The notes under the pieces: generated by a model
Databases searched by the model: none
What the model was told of the DNA's origin: nothing
What the model saw: the letters and a program-made list of their open reading frames with translations, nothing else
Shown: positions 50,975 to 61,282 of the stretch, piece by piece
How positions within the stretch are numbered: the stretch's first letter is position 1
Layout of the letters: every line of letters starts with the position of its first letter
Position numbers and translations under genes: made by a program
Origin: Histomonas meleagridis
Lineage: Eukaryota > Parabasalia > Tritrichomonadida > Dientamoebidae
Length of the DNA: 64,000 bases
Assembly: GCA_020186115.1 (NCBI GenBank)
Contig: WSYJ01000164.1
Coordinates: 62,001-126,000, forward strand
Direction: 5' to 3'

Positions 50975-53900
50975 TTAAATATTTGCATTTTTCTTTTCTT
51001 GTTGAAGAAGTAAAGATTTTATTTCATCATTACATCTCAATGATACATGAGTAAGTGCAGTTTTGAATAATAATGATAATCACAATATATAGTTCAAAAA
51101 TATAAAATTAAAATATACTTGAAATATTAAAACTATTCGTTATCTTTCACATTAATATCAATTCCTTCTTGTGAAAGTAATAATTTGACAATTTCGATTT
51201 GATCAAGTTGCGATGCTAAAATTAGTGCTGTTTGAATAATTTTAGTGTTACTCCAAATAAAATTTGGTTTCATTATTAATTAACATGAAATTTCATCTTG
51301 TTCATTAATATTAATTCCTTCTTGTGAAAGTAAAATTTTAACAATTTCAAAATATCCATATTTACTTGCTATAATAAGTGCTGTTCGAATTGATTTTGTT
51401 AATTTCCAAATATATTTGTTTATCAAATAAAAAATTGAATTTCTAATTATTAAAATAAAACAAAATCTTTTTCATTAACTTTAATTCCTTTTTGTTTAAG
51501 TAATAATTTAACAATATTTTTGTTCCCTTTTTCTGATGCATATATAAGAGCTGTACTAAATAATTTAAATAATTTCCAAATATGATTTTGAAATATAGAA
51601 TTTTATAAATAAATATTAGGTAAAAAATATAAATATTTTTTATATTAACATCAATTTTTCCTTGTTCAAGAAGTAATTTAACTATTTCTATTTGTCCACT
51701 TTTAATTGCATAAATGAGTGCTGTATTAAACATTTTAAACATTTTCCAAATTAAGTATTAAAACATCAATTTATCAAGATAATTTCTATATACTATAAAT
51801 AAACATTTCCTTTAGTATTAATATCAATTCCTTTATGTTCAAGAAATAATTTAGCTATTTCAATAAAACCTTTAAATGCTGCATACATAAGTGCTGTATT
51901 AAATTTATGATATAAATTCCAAAAATCATTTTGGATCATCAAATTGTTCAAATAGACATTATGTTGAAATATTAAATGTCTTCAGCATTGATATCAATTC
52001 CTTCTTGTTCAAGAAGCATTTTAACTATTTCAGTCTTACAATTATTTGTTGCATACATAAGGGCTGTTCGATATATTTTAATTAATTTCCATTAATCATT
52101 TTGAAATATCATATAATTAAAATTAACTTTAAAAAATTTAACTTAATATTTTGAAAATTGATATTATTTCCTTCTTTTTCAAGTAGTAATTTCACTATTT
52201 CAATATGACCTTTTGAAGATGCATAAATAAGCGCTGTAAAAAATAATAGTTACAATTTTTAAATTATGGTTTCATACATTAAATTACTACATTTAAAACA
52301 TACAGCATTGATATCAATTTCTTTATGTTCAAGAAGTAATTTAACAATTTCTATATATTCTTTTGATGTTGCTATAATGAGTGCTGTTTGATATAATTTG
52401 AATATTTTCCAAATATTATTTCAAAACATAAATAAATTTAAATTATTTTTGAATAAAATGATCAAATATTTTGAGCATTGATATCAATTCCTTCTTGTTC
52501 AAGTAATAATTTAACTATCTCAGTATAACCTCTTGAAGTTGCATATACAAGCGGTGTTTGGAATATTTGATATTATTTCCAAATGATCGTTTTTAACATC
52601 AAATTATTGAAATAATTCAAAAACAAAACAAATAAAAATTCTTAGTATTCACATTAATTCCTTTATATTTAATGAGCAATTTAGCAATTTCTATTTGTTC
52701 ATTTTTTAATGCAATCATAAGTAATGTTTCAAATAATTTGTGTTAATATCATATTTTATTTTGAAATATTATCACATTAAAATTAATAAATGTCGTATTA
52801 ATATTAATTCCATCTTGTTTAAGAAGCAACTCAACTATTTCAAAATTACCTTTTGAAATTGCATATATAAGTACTGTTCGAAATATTGCAAAAAAATTCC
52901 AAATATTTTTATGAAATAAAAAATCAGCAAAATGCACACAAAGCGAAATAAATAAACATCTTTAGCATTAACATTAATACCTTTTTGTTCAAGAAGTAAT
53001 TTAGCTATTTCAGTATAACCATTTGAAATTGCTAAGATAAGAGGTGTCTTAAATATTAATAATAATTTCCAAATATTGTTTTAAAATTTGGAAAAATTGA
53101 AATAAAATTCAAATAAGCTAAACAAACATCTCTAACATTAACATTAATTCCATCTTTATTAATAAGTAATTTTACTATTTCAATATAGCCATTTGCAACA
53201 GCATAAATAATTGCTTTCCGAAATGATTTATATATTTCCCACATATTTTCTTGAAATAGAAAAATATTATAACGAATTTTAAATATTTCATGAAAATATC
53301 TTTTACATTAACATTAATTCCTTTTTGCTCAAGAAGTAATTTGACTATTTTTGTATTTCCATTAGAAATAGCCAATATAAGTGCTGTATAAAATAATTTG
53401 ATTAATTTCCAATTATTGTTTTGAAATATTGTATCAAATAAAGAAATAATATTTTAGAAAATAAAACATCTGTGATATTAATATCAATTCCTTTATATCC
53501 AAGAAGTAATTTAATTATTTCTATACTACCATTATATGATGCTAATATAAGTGCTGTATAAAATAATTTGGATAATTTCCAAATAATTCTTTGATATAAA
53601 TTGTTGAAATAATCTTTAAACGAATCGAATAAATTTTATTTTTTGCATTAATTTCAATTCCTTTATGCTCAAGTAGTAATTGAACAATATCAAAATACTT
53701 ATTTTGTGTTGCTATTAAAAGTGCTGTATTAAATAATTAAAATAATTTCCTAATATTATTTTGGAATATCAAATTATTTGAATAAATTCTAGATAAAACA
53801 AATATATATCTTTAGCATTAATATCAATTCCTTCTTGTTCAAGAAGCAATTTAGTGATTTCAATGGTGTTATATTCAGATGCAACAATAAGTGGAGTTTT

Positions 53901-54067
53901 AAAAAAATTGAATGATTTTTAAATTATACTTTAAAATTTTAAATAACATAAATGAAAATTAAACTAAATACATAAACATCTTTAGTATTAATATCAATTC
54001 CTTTCTGCTCAAGAAGGAATTTGACCATTCCTACGTTACAACTTGAAATAGCTAAAATTAGTGCTGT
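50975..54067 (-). repeat. ankyrin cassette array D: 19 cassettes
   Basis: On the minus strand cassettes start at 54067, 53897, 53727, 53557, 53387, 53217, 53047, 52877, 52727, 52557, 52387, 52237, 52067, 51897, 51724, 51554, 51384, 51231 and 51061. Steps are 170 except 150 (two), 173 and 153. The 150 steps carry a 60-base spacer and the 3-base changes fit codon insertions. The cassettes I read are open. The last one is a terminal variant (THVSLRCNDEIKSLLLQQ, then EKKNANI) ending in TAA at 50975-50977. The array continues the DUF3447 frame at 54138-55374 after a 70-base spacer. Confidence 0.9.
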
Positions 54068-55374
54068 TTGAAATAATATGTATAATTTCCATATAACAAT
54101 TTGAAATATAAAATTAATGAAATTATTTCTAAATTAAACATTATAATATCTTTAGCATTAATATCAATTCCTTCTTGTTCAAGAAGAGACTTAATAAGCT
54201 CGATATTTCGTGATTCTAAAGATATAAACAAAATATCTTTTGGGATTTGATTATTTTGAAGAAAATGTTTAACAAGATATAAATTTCCAATTCTTGCAGA
54301 TTCATTTATAATATATTCGCTAATTTTTGTATTCTCTTCTTTCAAAAAGGAAAGAATTTCATAGTTTCCACTGACAATGCAAAAATATTCTAATTCATCA
54401 AAATTTACCTTTTTTAGTTGTTGCATTGAAAATCTATTTCTATTCATCAACTTTAGATTTTTAGATTTTTCTAATTTATTCTCATAAATATATTTTAAGA
54501 TATCATTTCGATGGAATTTAATAGCAGTTTCATATGCATTTTCAAATGATGAATGATGTTGTTCACACAAATGAATGATTTCAAGATTTCCACTTGCAAC
54601 TGCATATTTACCTGTGTTTTTTACATTTGCACCATTCATAAGTAAATACTTAAAACATTTAATTGATCCAAAAAATGCTGCATAGTCAATTAATGTAACA
54701 TTTTTCTGATTAATAAAATCACATCTCTCATAAAGTGATGGTTCAATTATTTGATTAAAAATAAATTTTGTTTGTGATGATATTTCTTGAAGTTTTTCTA
54801 TTTCATCGTTTCGAATCATTTTCGCAATTTCATTATGATTAACTCCTTCTTTAATTAACTGTTTATGAAGTTCCCAATCATTATTCGAAAGTTTATCAAA
54901 ATTTTCCAAAAAAGCTTTTTTGATTGGATTGACTCTCTGGTTTATTACAAGTTTACGTCTGGCAAAAGCGTCTTTTACTTTTTTGTTTTGATAATGTATA
55001 AAATATTCTGATGATATACCATTAACTTGAATAATATTTGCATCGATTAGATTATGTTCAATTAATTTCTCGATGAGATAAAATGCTTCTTGAGATTTAG
55101 CTTCAGATGTATAATCAATAAAAATTTCAATGATTGTGGGTTTGATTTTAGTTATTTCTTCTTCTTTTTCTTTGATCTTTTCTAAATAACTTATGAAAAC
55201 ATCACTTAAAATATTTCGTGAGAAAAATGCATAATAAATCAAATTACAAATAATGAAATTAATTGAATATGATAAGTTGGAATCAAATAATTTCATTGTT
55301 TGTAGAACTGATAAATCAACATTGTTTTCATCTAAATTAAAAATGATTTGTTGAAGTGAAAGAAGCTTATCCAT
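54058..55374 (-). CDS. DUF3447 ankyrin protein, locus D, first coding segment
   Basis: The start is ATG 55374 (MDKLLSLQQIIFNLDENNVD); the upstream TTG extension is not used. The frame carries LHKQLIKEGVNHNEIAKMIR, KLQEISSQTKFIFNQIIEPS, LIDYAAFFGSIKCFKYLLMN, GKYAVASGNLEIIHLCEQHH, the DUF3447 helix FHRNDILKYIYENK, then ankyrin-like repeats to IDINAKD at 54138. It then crosses a spacer and stops at 54058, inside the first array cassette but in the wrong frame. The head is close to locus E, which diverges from the same 141-base intergenic region. Confidence 0.85.
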   Translation of the reverse strand: MDKLLSLQQIIFNLDENNVDLSVLQTMKLFDSNLSYSINFIICNLIYYAFFSRNILSDVFISYLEKIKEKEEEITKIKPTIIEIFIDYTSEAKSQEAFYLIEKLIEHNLIDANIIQVNGISSEYFIHYQNKKVKDAFARRKLVINQRVNPIKKAFLENFDKLSNNDWELHKQLIKEGVNHNEIAKMIRNDEIEKLQEISSQTKFIFNQIIEPSLYERCDFINQKNVTLIDYAAFFGSIKCFKYLLMNGANVKNTGKYAVASGNLEIIHLCEQHHSSFENAYETAIKFHRNDILKYIYENKLEKSKNLKLMNRNRFSMQQLKKVNFDELEYFCIVSGNYEILSFLKEENTKISEYIINESARIGNLYLVKHFLQNNQIPKDILFISLESRNIELIKSLLEQEGIDINAKDIIMFNLEIISLILYFKLLYGNYTYYFKQH

Positions 55375-55515
55375 GTGGGGATGAAGAATTTTTACTTCCA
55401 AATTTCAAAGTTAACGTTTCCCCTTTTTAATATAGAAAATATTGGATTAAATGATATTGTTTTGTGTACAGAAACCGTCACAATAATTCAATAATTCGAA
55501 TTGTGAGTTCACAAT
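55375..55515. promoter_or_regulatory. short shared promoter between head-to-head loci D and E
   Basis: Only 141 bases separate the ATGs of two divergent DUF3447 genes. No CAAAAAGTG box is present; TAAAAAGGGG lies on the D side. Shared regulation is likely but inferred. Confidence 0.4.
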
Positions 55516-57024
55516 ATGAACCAAGACAAAACCATTACAAATTCCAACCAAGATTGTAATTTGAACTTTGCTTGTATAGGACTACCCTCTCAACTTAAAG
55601 AGATTGTATTTAATTTAAACGAACAAAATCTTGAACTATCAATTCAAAAAACAATGGAATTATTTGATTCAAAATCACCATACTCATTTAATTTACTTAT
55701 TACTAAGCTGATTTTTTCTTCGATTACAGTACAAAATAGTGTGAGTATTGATGTTTACTTCAACTATTTAAAAGAAATTCAAATTAAAGAAGAAGAAATA
55801 AATAAAAATATTCCAAAAATAATTGAAATTTTTGCTCAGGATTTATCTAATAAGAGAAAACATCAATCAAATTATATTATTGAAAAAATGATTGAACAAA
55901 ACTTGGTTGATATTCATATTTTTAAAATTAATTCTTTATATTTTGCACATCACAAGAGTAACTCTGTTGGTGTTTTTAATACGTTATCTAATCCATTATT
56001 TTTGAATCATTATTTTCAAAAAAATTATGAAAAACTTTCAAAGAATGATTGGGAACTTCATAAGCAATATGTTAAAGAAGGACATAATCCGAATGAAATT
56101 GCGAAAATAATTCGAAATGATGAAATCGAAAAACTCCAAGAAATATCATCACAAACAAAATTTGACTATAATCAAATAATTGAACCATCAACTTATGAAA
56201 GATGTTCATTTATAAATCAAGAAAATGTTACATTAATTGATTATGCAGCATTTTTTGGATCGATTAAATGTTTTAAATATTTACTTATGAATGGTTCAAA
56301 TGTAAAAAACACAGGTAAATATGCAGTTGCAGGTGGAAATGAAGAAATCATTCATTTGTGTGAGCAAAATCATTCATCATTTGAAGGTACATACAAAGCA
56401 GCAATTATGTTTCATCAAAATAATATTTTCAAATATATTTATGAAAACAAATCAGAAATACTGAATGAAAATGATTCGACTTCTTTGGATAACACAAATC
56501 AAAATATTTTTGCTGGTTTAAATGGGCTTCCACAGATGAAATTTCCATATGTTTTTAATGGAAATCAATTTCAATTTAACCCAAACGGAAACCAAATGCC
56601 ATTTAATAACTACAATTTTATAAACATAAAGGCAAAAGAAGTCAATATTAATGATTTGGGTAAATCATGTATTAAATATAATAACTATGAAATTTTTTTA
56701 TATCTGGAACAAAATGGAATAAAAATTGATGATTCGATAATTAATCAATCAGCTAAATTCGGAAATTTATATTTAATTGAATACTTTCTTCAAAACAACA
56801 AGATTCCAAATAATATTTTACCTTATTCTTCAAAATTTGGAAATATCGAACTTGTTAAATATATTTTAATGCAAGAAGGAATCGATATTAATGCTAAAGA
56901 TATTTCTTTGTTTTATTTAATATTTATTTTAATAATTTTATGTTTCAAAATAATATTTGGAAATTATTTATATTATTTCAAACAGCACTTATGTATGCAT
57001 CTGAAAAAGGTTATACAGAAATAG
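55516..57024 (+). CDS. DUF3447 ankyrin protein, locus E, first coding segment
   Basis: From ATG 55516 (MNQDKTITNSNQDCNLNFAC) the frame carries the helical N-terminus, LHKQYVKEGHNPNEIAKIIR, KLQEISSQTKFDYNQIIEPS, LIDYAAFFGSIKCFKYLLMN, GKYAVAGGNEEIIHLCEQNH, an Asn/Gln/Phe-rich insertion at about 315-375, and ankyrin-like units to QEGIDINAKD at 56901. The frame then passes through the 80-base spacer (LFYLIFILIILCFKIIFGNY) and ends by out-of-frame reading of the first cassette. The coding part is best ended at or near 56901. Confidence 0.85.
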   Translation: MNQDKTITNSNQDCNLNFACIGLPSQLKEIVFNLNEQNLELSIQKTMELFDSKSPYSFNLLITKLIFSSITVQNSVSIDVYFNYLKEIQIKEEEINKNIPKIIEIFAQDLSNKRKHQSNYIIEKMIEQNLVDIHIFKINSLYFAHHKSNSVGVFNTLSNPLFLNHYFQKNYEKLSKNDWELHKQYVKEGHNPNEIAKIIRNDEIEKLQEISSQTKFDYNQIIEPSTYERCSFINQENVTLIDYAAFFGSIKCFKYLLMNGSNVKNTGKYAVAGGNEEIIHLCEQNHSSFEGTYKAAIMFHQNNIFKYIYENKSEILNENDSTSLDNTNQNIFAGLNGLPQMKFPYVFNGNQFQFNPNGNQMPFNNYNFINIKAKEVNINDLGKSCIKYNNYEIFLYLEQNGIKIDDSIINQSAKFGNLYLIEYFLQNNKIPNNILPYSSKFGNIELVKYILMQEGIDINAKDISLFYLIFILIILCFKIIFGNYLYYFKQHLCMHLKKVIQK

Positions 57025-58836
57025 TTAAATTACTTCTTGAACAAGAAGGAATCGATATTAATACTCAAAGTATTTATTTATTTTATTAATGATTTGTTTT
57101 AATAATTTAGAAATTATTTAAATATTTTAAAACAGCACTTATTTTGGCATTAGAACATGATAACATAGAAATATCAAAATTACTTCTTAAACAAAAGGGA
57201 ATTAATGTTAATGTAGTAAATATTTACTTCAGATATTTATAATTTATTTTAATTATTTTATGTTTCAAATTAATATTTGGAAATTATTTATATTATTTCG
57301 TACGGCACTTATGTTAGCAATTTCAAATGATTGTATAGAATTAGTTAAATTAATTCTTGAACAAGAAGGAATTGATATTAATGCTCAAGATATTTCTTTG
57401 TTTTATTTAAAATTTATTTTAATAATTCGAGGTTTCAAAATAATATTAGGAAATTATTTAAATTATTTCAAACAGCACTTATCGAAGCATCTGAAGAAGG
57501 ATATATAGGAACAGCCAGATTACTTCTTAAGCAAAAAGGTATTGATGTTAATGCTAAAAATAATAATTATTTGTTTTATTTTTGATTTCAAAATAATATT
57601 TGGAAATTATCAATAATATTTGAAACAGCACTTATTAGAGCGTCTTGGAATGATCATATAGAAATAGTTAAATTACTTCTTGAACAAGAAGGAATTGATG
57701 TTAATGCTAAAGATAATATTTATTTGTTTTATTTGATATTTCAAAATAATGTTTGGAAATTACTTCTAATATTTAAAACAGCACTTATTTATGCATCTGA
57801 AAATGGTTATATAGAAATAGTTAAAATACTTCTTGAACAAGAAGGAATTGATGTTAAAGCTAAAACTAATAATTATTTGTTTTATTTTATATTTCAAAAT
57901 AATGTTTGGAAATTACTTAAAATATTTGATACAGCACTTATTAGAGCATCTTGGAATGGTCATATAGAAATAGTTAAATTACTTCTTGAACAAGAAGGAA
58001 TTGATGCTAATGCTAAAGATAATAATTATTTGTTTTATTTTTGATTTCAAAATAATATTTAATTATTTCAAATATTTAATACAGCACTTATTTTAACATC
58101 TGAAAAAGGTAGTATAGAAATAGTTAAGTTACTTCTTGAACAAGAAGGAATTGATATCAATGCTAAAAATAATAATTATTTGTTTTATTTTATATTTCAA
58201 AATAATGTTTGGAAATTACTTAAAATATTTAATACAGCACTTATTTTAACATCTGAAAAAGGTCGGATAGAAATAGTTAAATTACTTCTTGAACAAGAAG
58301 GAATTGATATTAATGCTAAAGATAATAATTATTTGTTTTATTTATGATTCATTTTATTAATTTTATATTTCAAAATAATATTTGGTATTTGTTTAGAATA
58401 TTTAGAACAGCACTTATGTATGCATCTCAAGAAGGTCGTTTAGAAATAGTTAAATTACTTCTTGAACAAAAAGGAATTGATATTAATGCTAAAGATAATA
58501 TTTATTTGTTTTATTTAAAATTTATTTTAATAATTCAATGCTTCAATATAATATTTGGAAATTATTTAAATTATTTAGAACAGCACTTATGAAAGCATCC
58601 GAAAATGGTCATACAGAAATAGTTAAATTACTCCTTGAACAAGAAGGAATTGATGTTAATGCCGAAGATATTTATAAGTTTTATTTAAAATTCATTTTAA
58701 TAATTTTTGATTCCAAAATAAAATTTGGAAATTATTTAATTTATTTAATACAGCACTTATGTATGCTTCTATCAATAATTATATCGAAATATTGAAATTG
58801 CTTCATGAAAAAAGTGGTAATCAAAATTCCAATTAA
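56982..58836 (+). repeat. ankyrin cassette array E: 12 cassettes, spacers of 60 and 80 nt
   Basis: Cassettes start at 56982, 57132, 57302, 57472, 57625, 57778, 57931, 58081, 58234, 58407, 58580 and 58750. Steps are 150, 170, 170, 153, 153, 153, 150, 153, 173, 173 and 170. The two spacer sizes differ by 20, while extra AAT codons next to the cassette add 3. Where the step is 153 the frame is kept, so two cassettes read through (57724-58044), but neighbouring spacers carry TGA. The last cassette (TALMYASINNYIEILKLLHE, then KSGNQNSN) stops at TAA 58834. Confidence 0.9.
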
Positions 58837-59128
58837 GGGGAATTAAATTATTCAATACATCTGGCTTCAAAAAAAAAAGATAAGAAAATTTTAGTAAAAA
58901 GAAGTCTTTTCAACATTTATCGTCTTTATCGTTAAGTAAAGTTTACAAAAAATCTGTCATCCATTAATGAATGAGTGCACGTTAAAAACGTAACTTTTGT
59001 CATTTGTAATACAAAAATCATGAAATTCAGTCGAAAGGACAAAAATGATCAATGACTGAAAGCTCGGCTTGTACACGAATGAATTGGATTGAAGAATTCG
59101 ACTTTCTATTTACTTATTATATTCTTAC
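58837..59128. other. intergenic between array E and mariner
   Basis: About 290 bases; no gene or repeat is supported. Confidence 0.5.
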
Positions 59129-59146
59129 GTTGTGTGTGTGTGTGTT
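59129..59146. repeat. GT dinucleotide microsatellite at left edge of mariner
   Basis: A (GT)8-like run stands where the outer end of the left terminal inverted repeat would be expected. Confidence 0.8.
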
Positions 59147-60210
59147 GCAAGATATCTCAGCCTAATAGGATCAACAGCTGTTAAAATATATAATGATATG
59201 AAAGAGACTTTAAATGCTTCCTGTGAATCATATTCGAAGTATCACTAGAGCAATTAGATCAGGAACAATCGGAACAAATAGTAATGAGTCTAAAAAATCA
59301 ATTAATTTCACTGAACCATCAAACACTGATGAAAAAATTTTGGAGGTGCTTGATGAATTCCATTTTTCTTCAGTTAGGCAAATAGCCCATAAAACAAATA
59401 TCCCAAGGTCAACTGTTTACGATCACCTAATCAAAATTGAGTTCGTTTGCAGATACCTTCATTGGGTACCCAATTCTCATACACCAGAGCAAAAAAAAGT
59501 GCGGGTTAGATCATGTACTAAATTATTGAGAGTCATTGGAACTGCAAAAAAAGATTCCTGGAGGCATTTTGTTACAGGAGATGAATCATGGTTTTATTTA
59601 AACTATGATTATCGGAAAAGATGGGTACAAATAGGTAATAACCCAGGAGAAATTGTATCAAAGAAAATTTGCTCTCGAAAATTCATGTTGTCGATATATT
59701 TCAATCCAAATGGTTTTGCTCTCGTTGACTGTTATCCTAAAAATCAAAAGTTTAATGCACACTACTACGTGAATAATATTTTATTCAAACTTGTTCAAAG
59801 ATTCAATGATGGTTCTGATAGAAATTTAATTTTGCACGTTGACAATGCAAAACCGCATACTGCTTGCATAACCACAAATTTTATTGACTCGAACCAGATG
59901 AAAAGAGGTCCACATCCCCCATATTCACCTGACGTAGCACCATCAGATTTTTATCTTGGGTAATGTCAAAGAAAAGCTCAAGGGTTATTCATTTGAAACC
60001 CCTGAAGAGTTAAGACATCAGGTTCATCGAATTTTAAATGACATTTCAAAAGATGAATTGAACCGAGCTTTTCTAAACTGGGAAGAGAGATTACAAAGAG
60101 TTATTGATACCAAAGGTGAATACATTCACTAAAGAAAAAAATAATATTTTTTGTTTTTATTTATTCCCTTTCTATGTTGAGATGCTAACACTTCTACCGG
60201 ACACCCTATA
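59140..60210 (+). mobile_element. defective mariner (Tc1/mariner) element
   Basis: The right end reads, inward from about 60210, TATAGGGTGTCCGGTAGAAG then TGTTAGCATCTCAAC. The left side retains only an inner match (GTGTTGCAAGATATCTCA at about 59142) bordered by the GT run, so the left terminal repeat is eroded. A TA lies at the right edge, as expected for the mariner target. The transposase is frameshifted. The copy is non-autonomous. Confidence 0.75.
59214..60132 (+). pseudogene. mariner transposase, frameshifted
   Basis: The N-terminal part has the HTH region (SVRQIAHKTNIPRSTVYDHL) and a WVPNSHTPEQKKVRVRSC linker. The catalytic Asps lie in FVTGDESWFY, LHVDNAKPHTA and PPYSPDVAPSDFYL. The first frame stops at 59963 right after SDFYLG; the C-terminal end (GNVKEKLKGYSFETPEELRH through to a TAA at 60130) continues in another frame, so a short deletion of the length class -2/+1 broke the gene near 59958. 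All three acidic catalytic residues precede the break. Confidence 0.85.
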
Positions 60211-60481
60211 CTATTGTATCTCAGTTATTTTTGTTTAAAATAAAAAAAAATGAATTTTTGTTATTGCTTAATAACTTTTTAACATTAAAAAAGGCATAAA
60301 ATTTTTAATTAAAATCATTAAAACATATTAACTATAGTTTATTAATACATATATAATATTCAGCTGAAATTTAATTTGAATACAGCTCATAGCTGAAAAC
60401 CATCCATTCTCCTGTGGGTAAAAAATTCTAAAGTTCCAAACTTATATAAGTGAAGTTATGATGAAATTAAAATCAATGATT
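60211..60481. other. intergenic
   Basis: AT-rich; nothing supported. Confidence 0.5.
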
Positions 60482-61168
60482 TTATGGTGAAAAAATAGAT
60501 TCTATTGATGGAAGTGGCTCCTTAAGAGAATTAAATAATTCAGAACACATTTTTTCTCTTTGTTCAAGCTCAGAAATATCTAAATTTATTTCTGAAAGCT
60601 TTTTCTTTGTGATTTCAATCTGTTCTGTTACACGTGCATTTTTTGCTTCTGCATCTTTTCTTCTTTCTTTTAAGTTATTTGATTTGGAATCAGCAATAAT
60701 CTTTGCCTTTTGGATTTGAGCTTTTAATGATGCGTTTGACTTCTTTAATTTTTCAACGTTTTTGGTTCTTTCTTCAATTTCTTTATCAATTGATTGTATT
60801 TCATTTTCAATTTGTGCTTTTTCTTTTTCAATTTGCTCTGTTCTGTCTGACTGAAGAGATTCTTGAAGTTCTTCGATTTGTTCTTGTAACTTTTGAATTT
60901 GCATATTAATTTTGTTCATTCTTGTTAAATGCATTGCTGATTCATTTCTTCGAACCTGTGACAAATCTGAACGTATATTTATTGCCTTTTGGACCAGCGT
61001 TCCCATTTGTTGCTCATGTTTTGATAAAATTTTTTCGAATTGTTCCCAAAATGAATCAGATTGTTTTAATGAATTTTGTTGAATTTTATCCCTCAACATT
61101 AGTACATATGTTGAATATAACAAGTTTTTTGATTCTTCTATATTTCTTGAAGTTTCTACTTGAGACAT
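60482..61168 (-). CDS. coiled-coil protein of unknown function
   Basis: Translation from ATG 61168 (MSQVETSRNIEESKNLLYST) gives 228 residues. About 60-220 is continuous coiled coil rich in Glu, Lys and Gln (KINMQIQKLQEQIEELQESL, KIIADSKSNNLKERRKDAEA). There is a weak resemblance to kinetochore or axonemal coiled-coil subunits, but no diagnostic motif. A short PLPSIESIFSP tail ends the protein. Confidence 0.7.
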   Translation of the reverse strand: MSQVETSRNIEESKNLLYSTYVLMLRDKIQQNSLKQSDSFWEQFEKILSKHEQQMGTLVQKAINIRSDLSQVRRNESAMHLTRMNKINMQIQKLQEQIEELQESLQSDRTEQIEKEKAQIENEIQSIDKEIEERTKNVEKLKKSNASLKAQIQKAKIIADSKSNNLKERRKDAEAKNARVTEQIEITKKKLSEINLDISELEQREKMCSELFNSLKEPLPSIESIFSP

Positions 61169-61282
61169 TTGAAAAACGAGCACAAATATTTAACGTCTTA
61201 TAAACGTCTTCTTTTCATGGTTGGGGTACCCAAAAATTCGAATAATTTTTTGAATGAGTTAACAATTTTGCGAACTTTATTT

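Noticed and set aside
56940-57480. Conserved hydrophobic segment (YLFYLMFILIILYFKIIFGNY) as a repeated membrane domain
   Set aside because: It is the translation of the AT-rich spacer in one frame. It has stops in many copies and its length is not a codon multiple.
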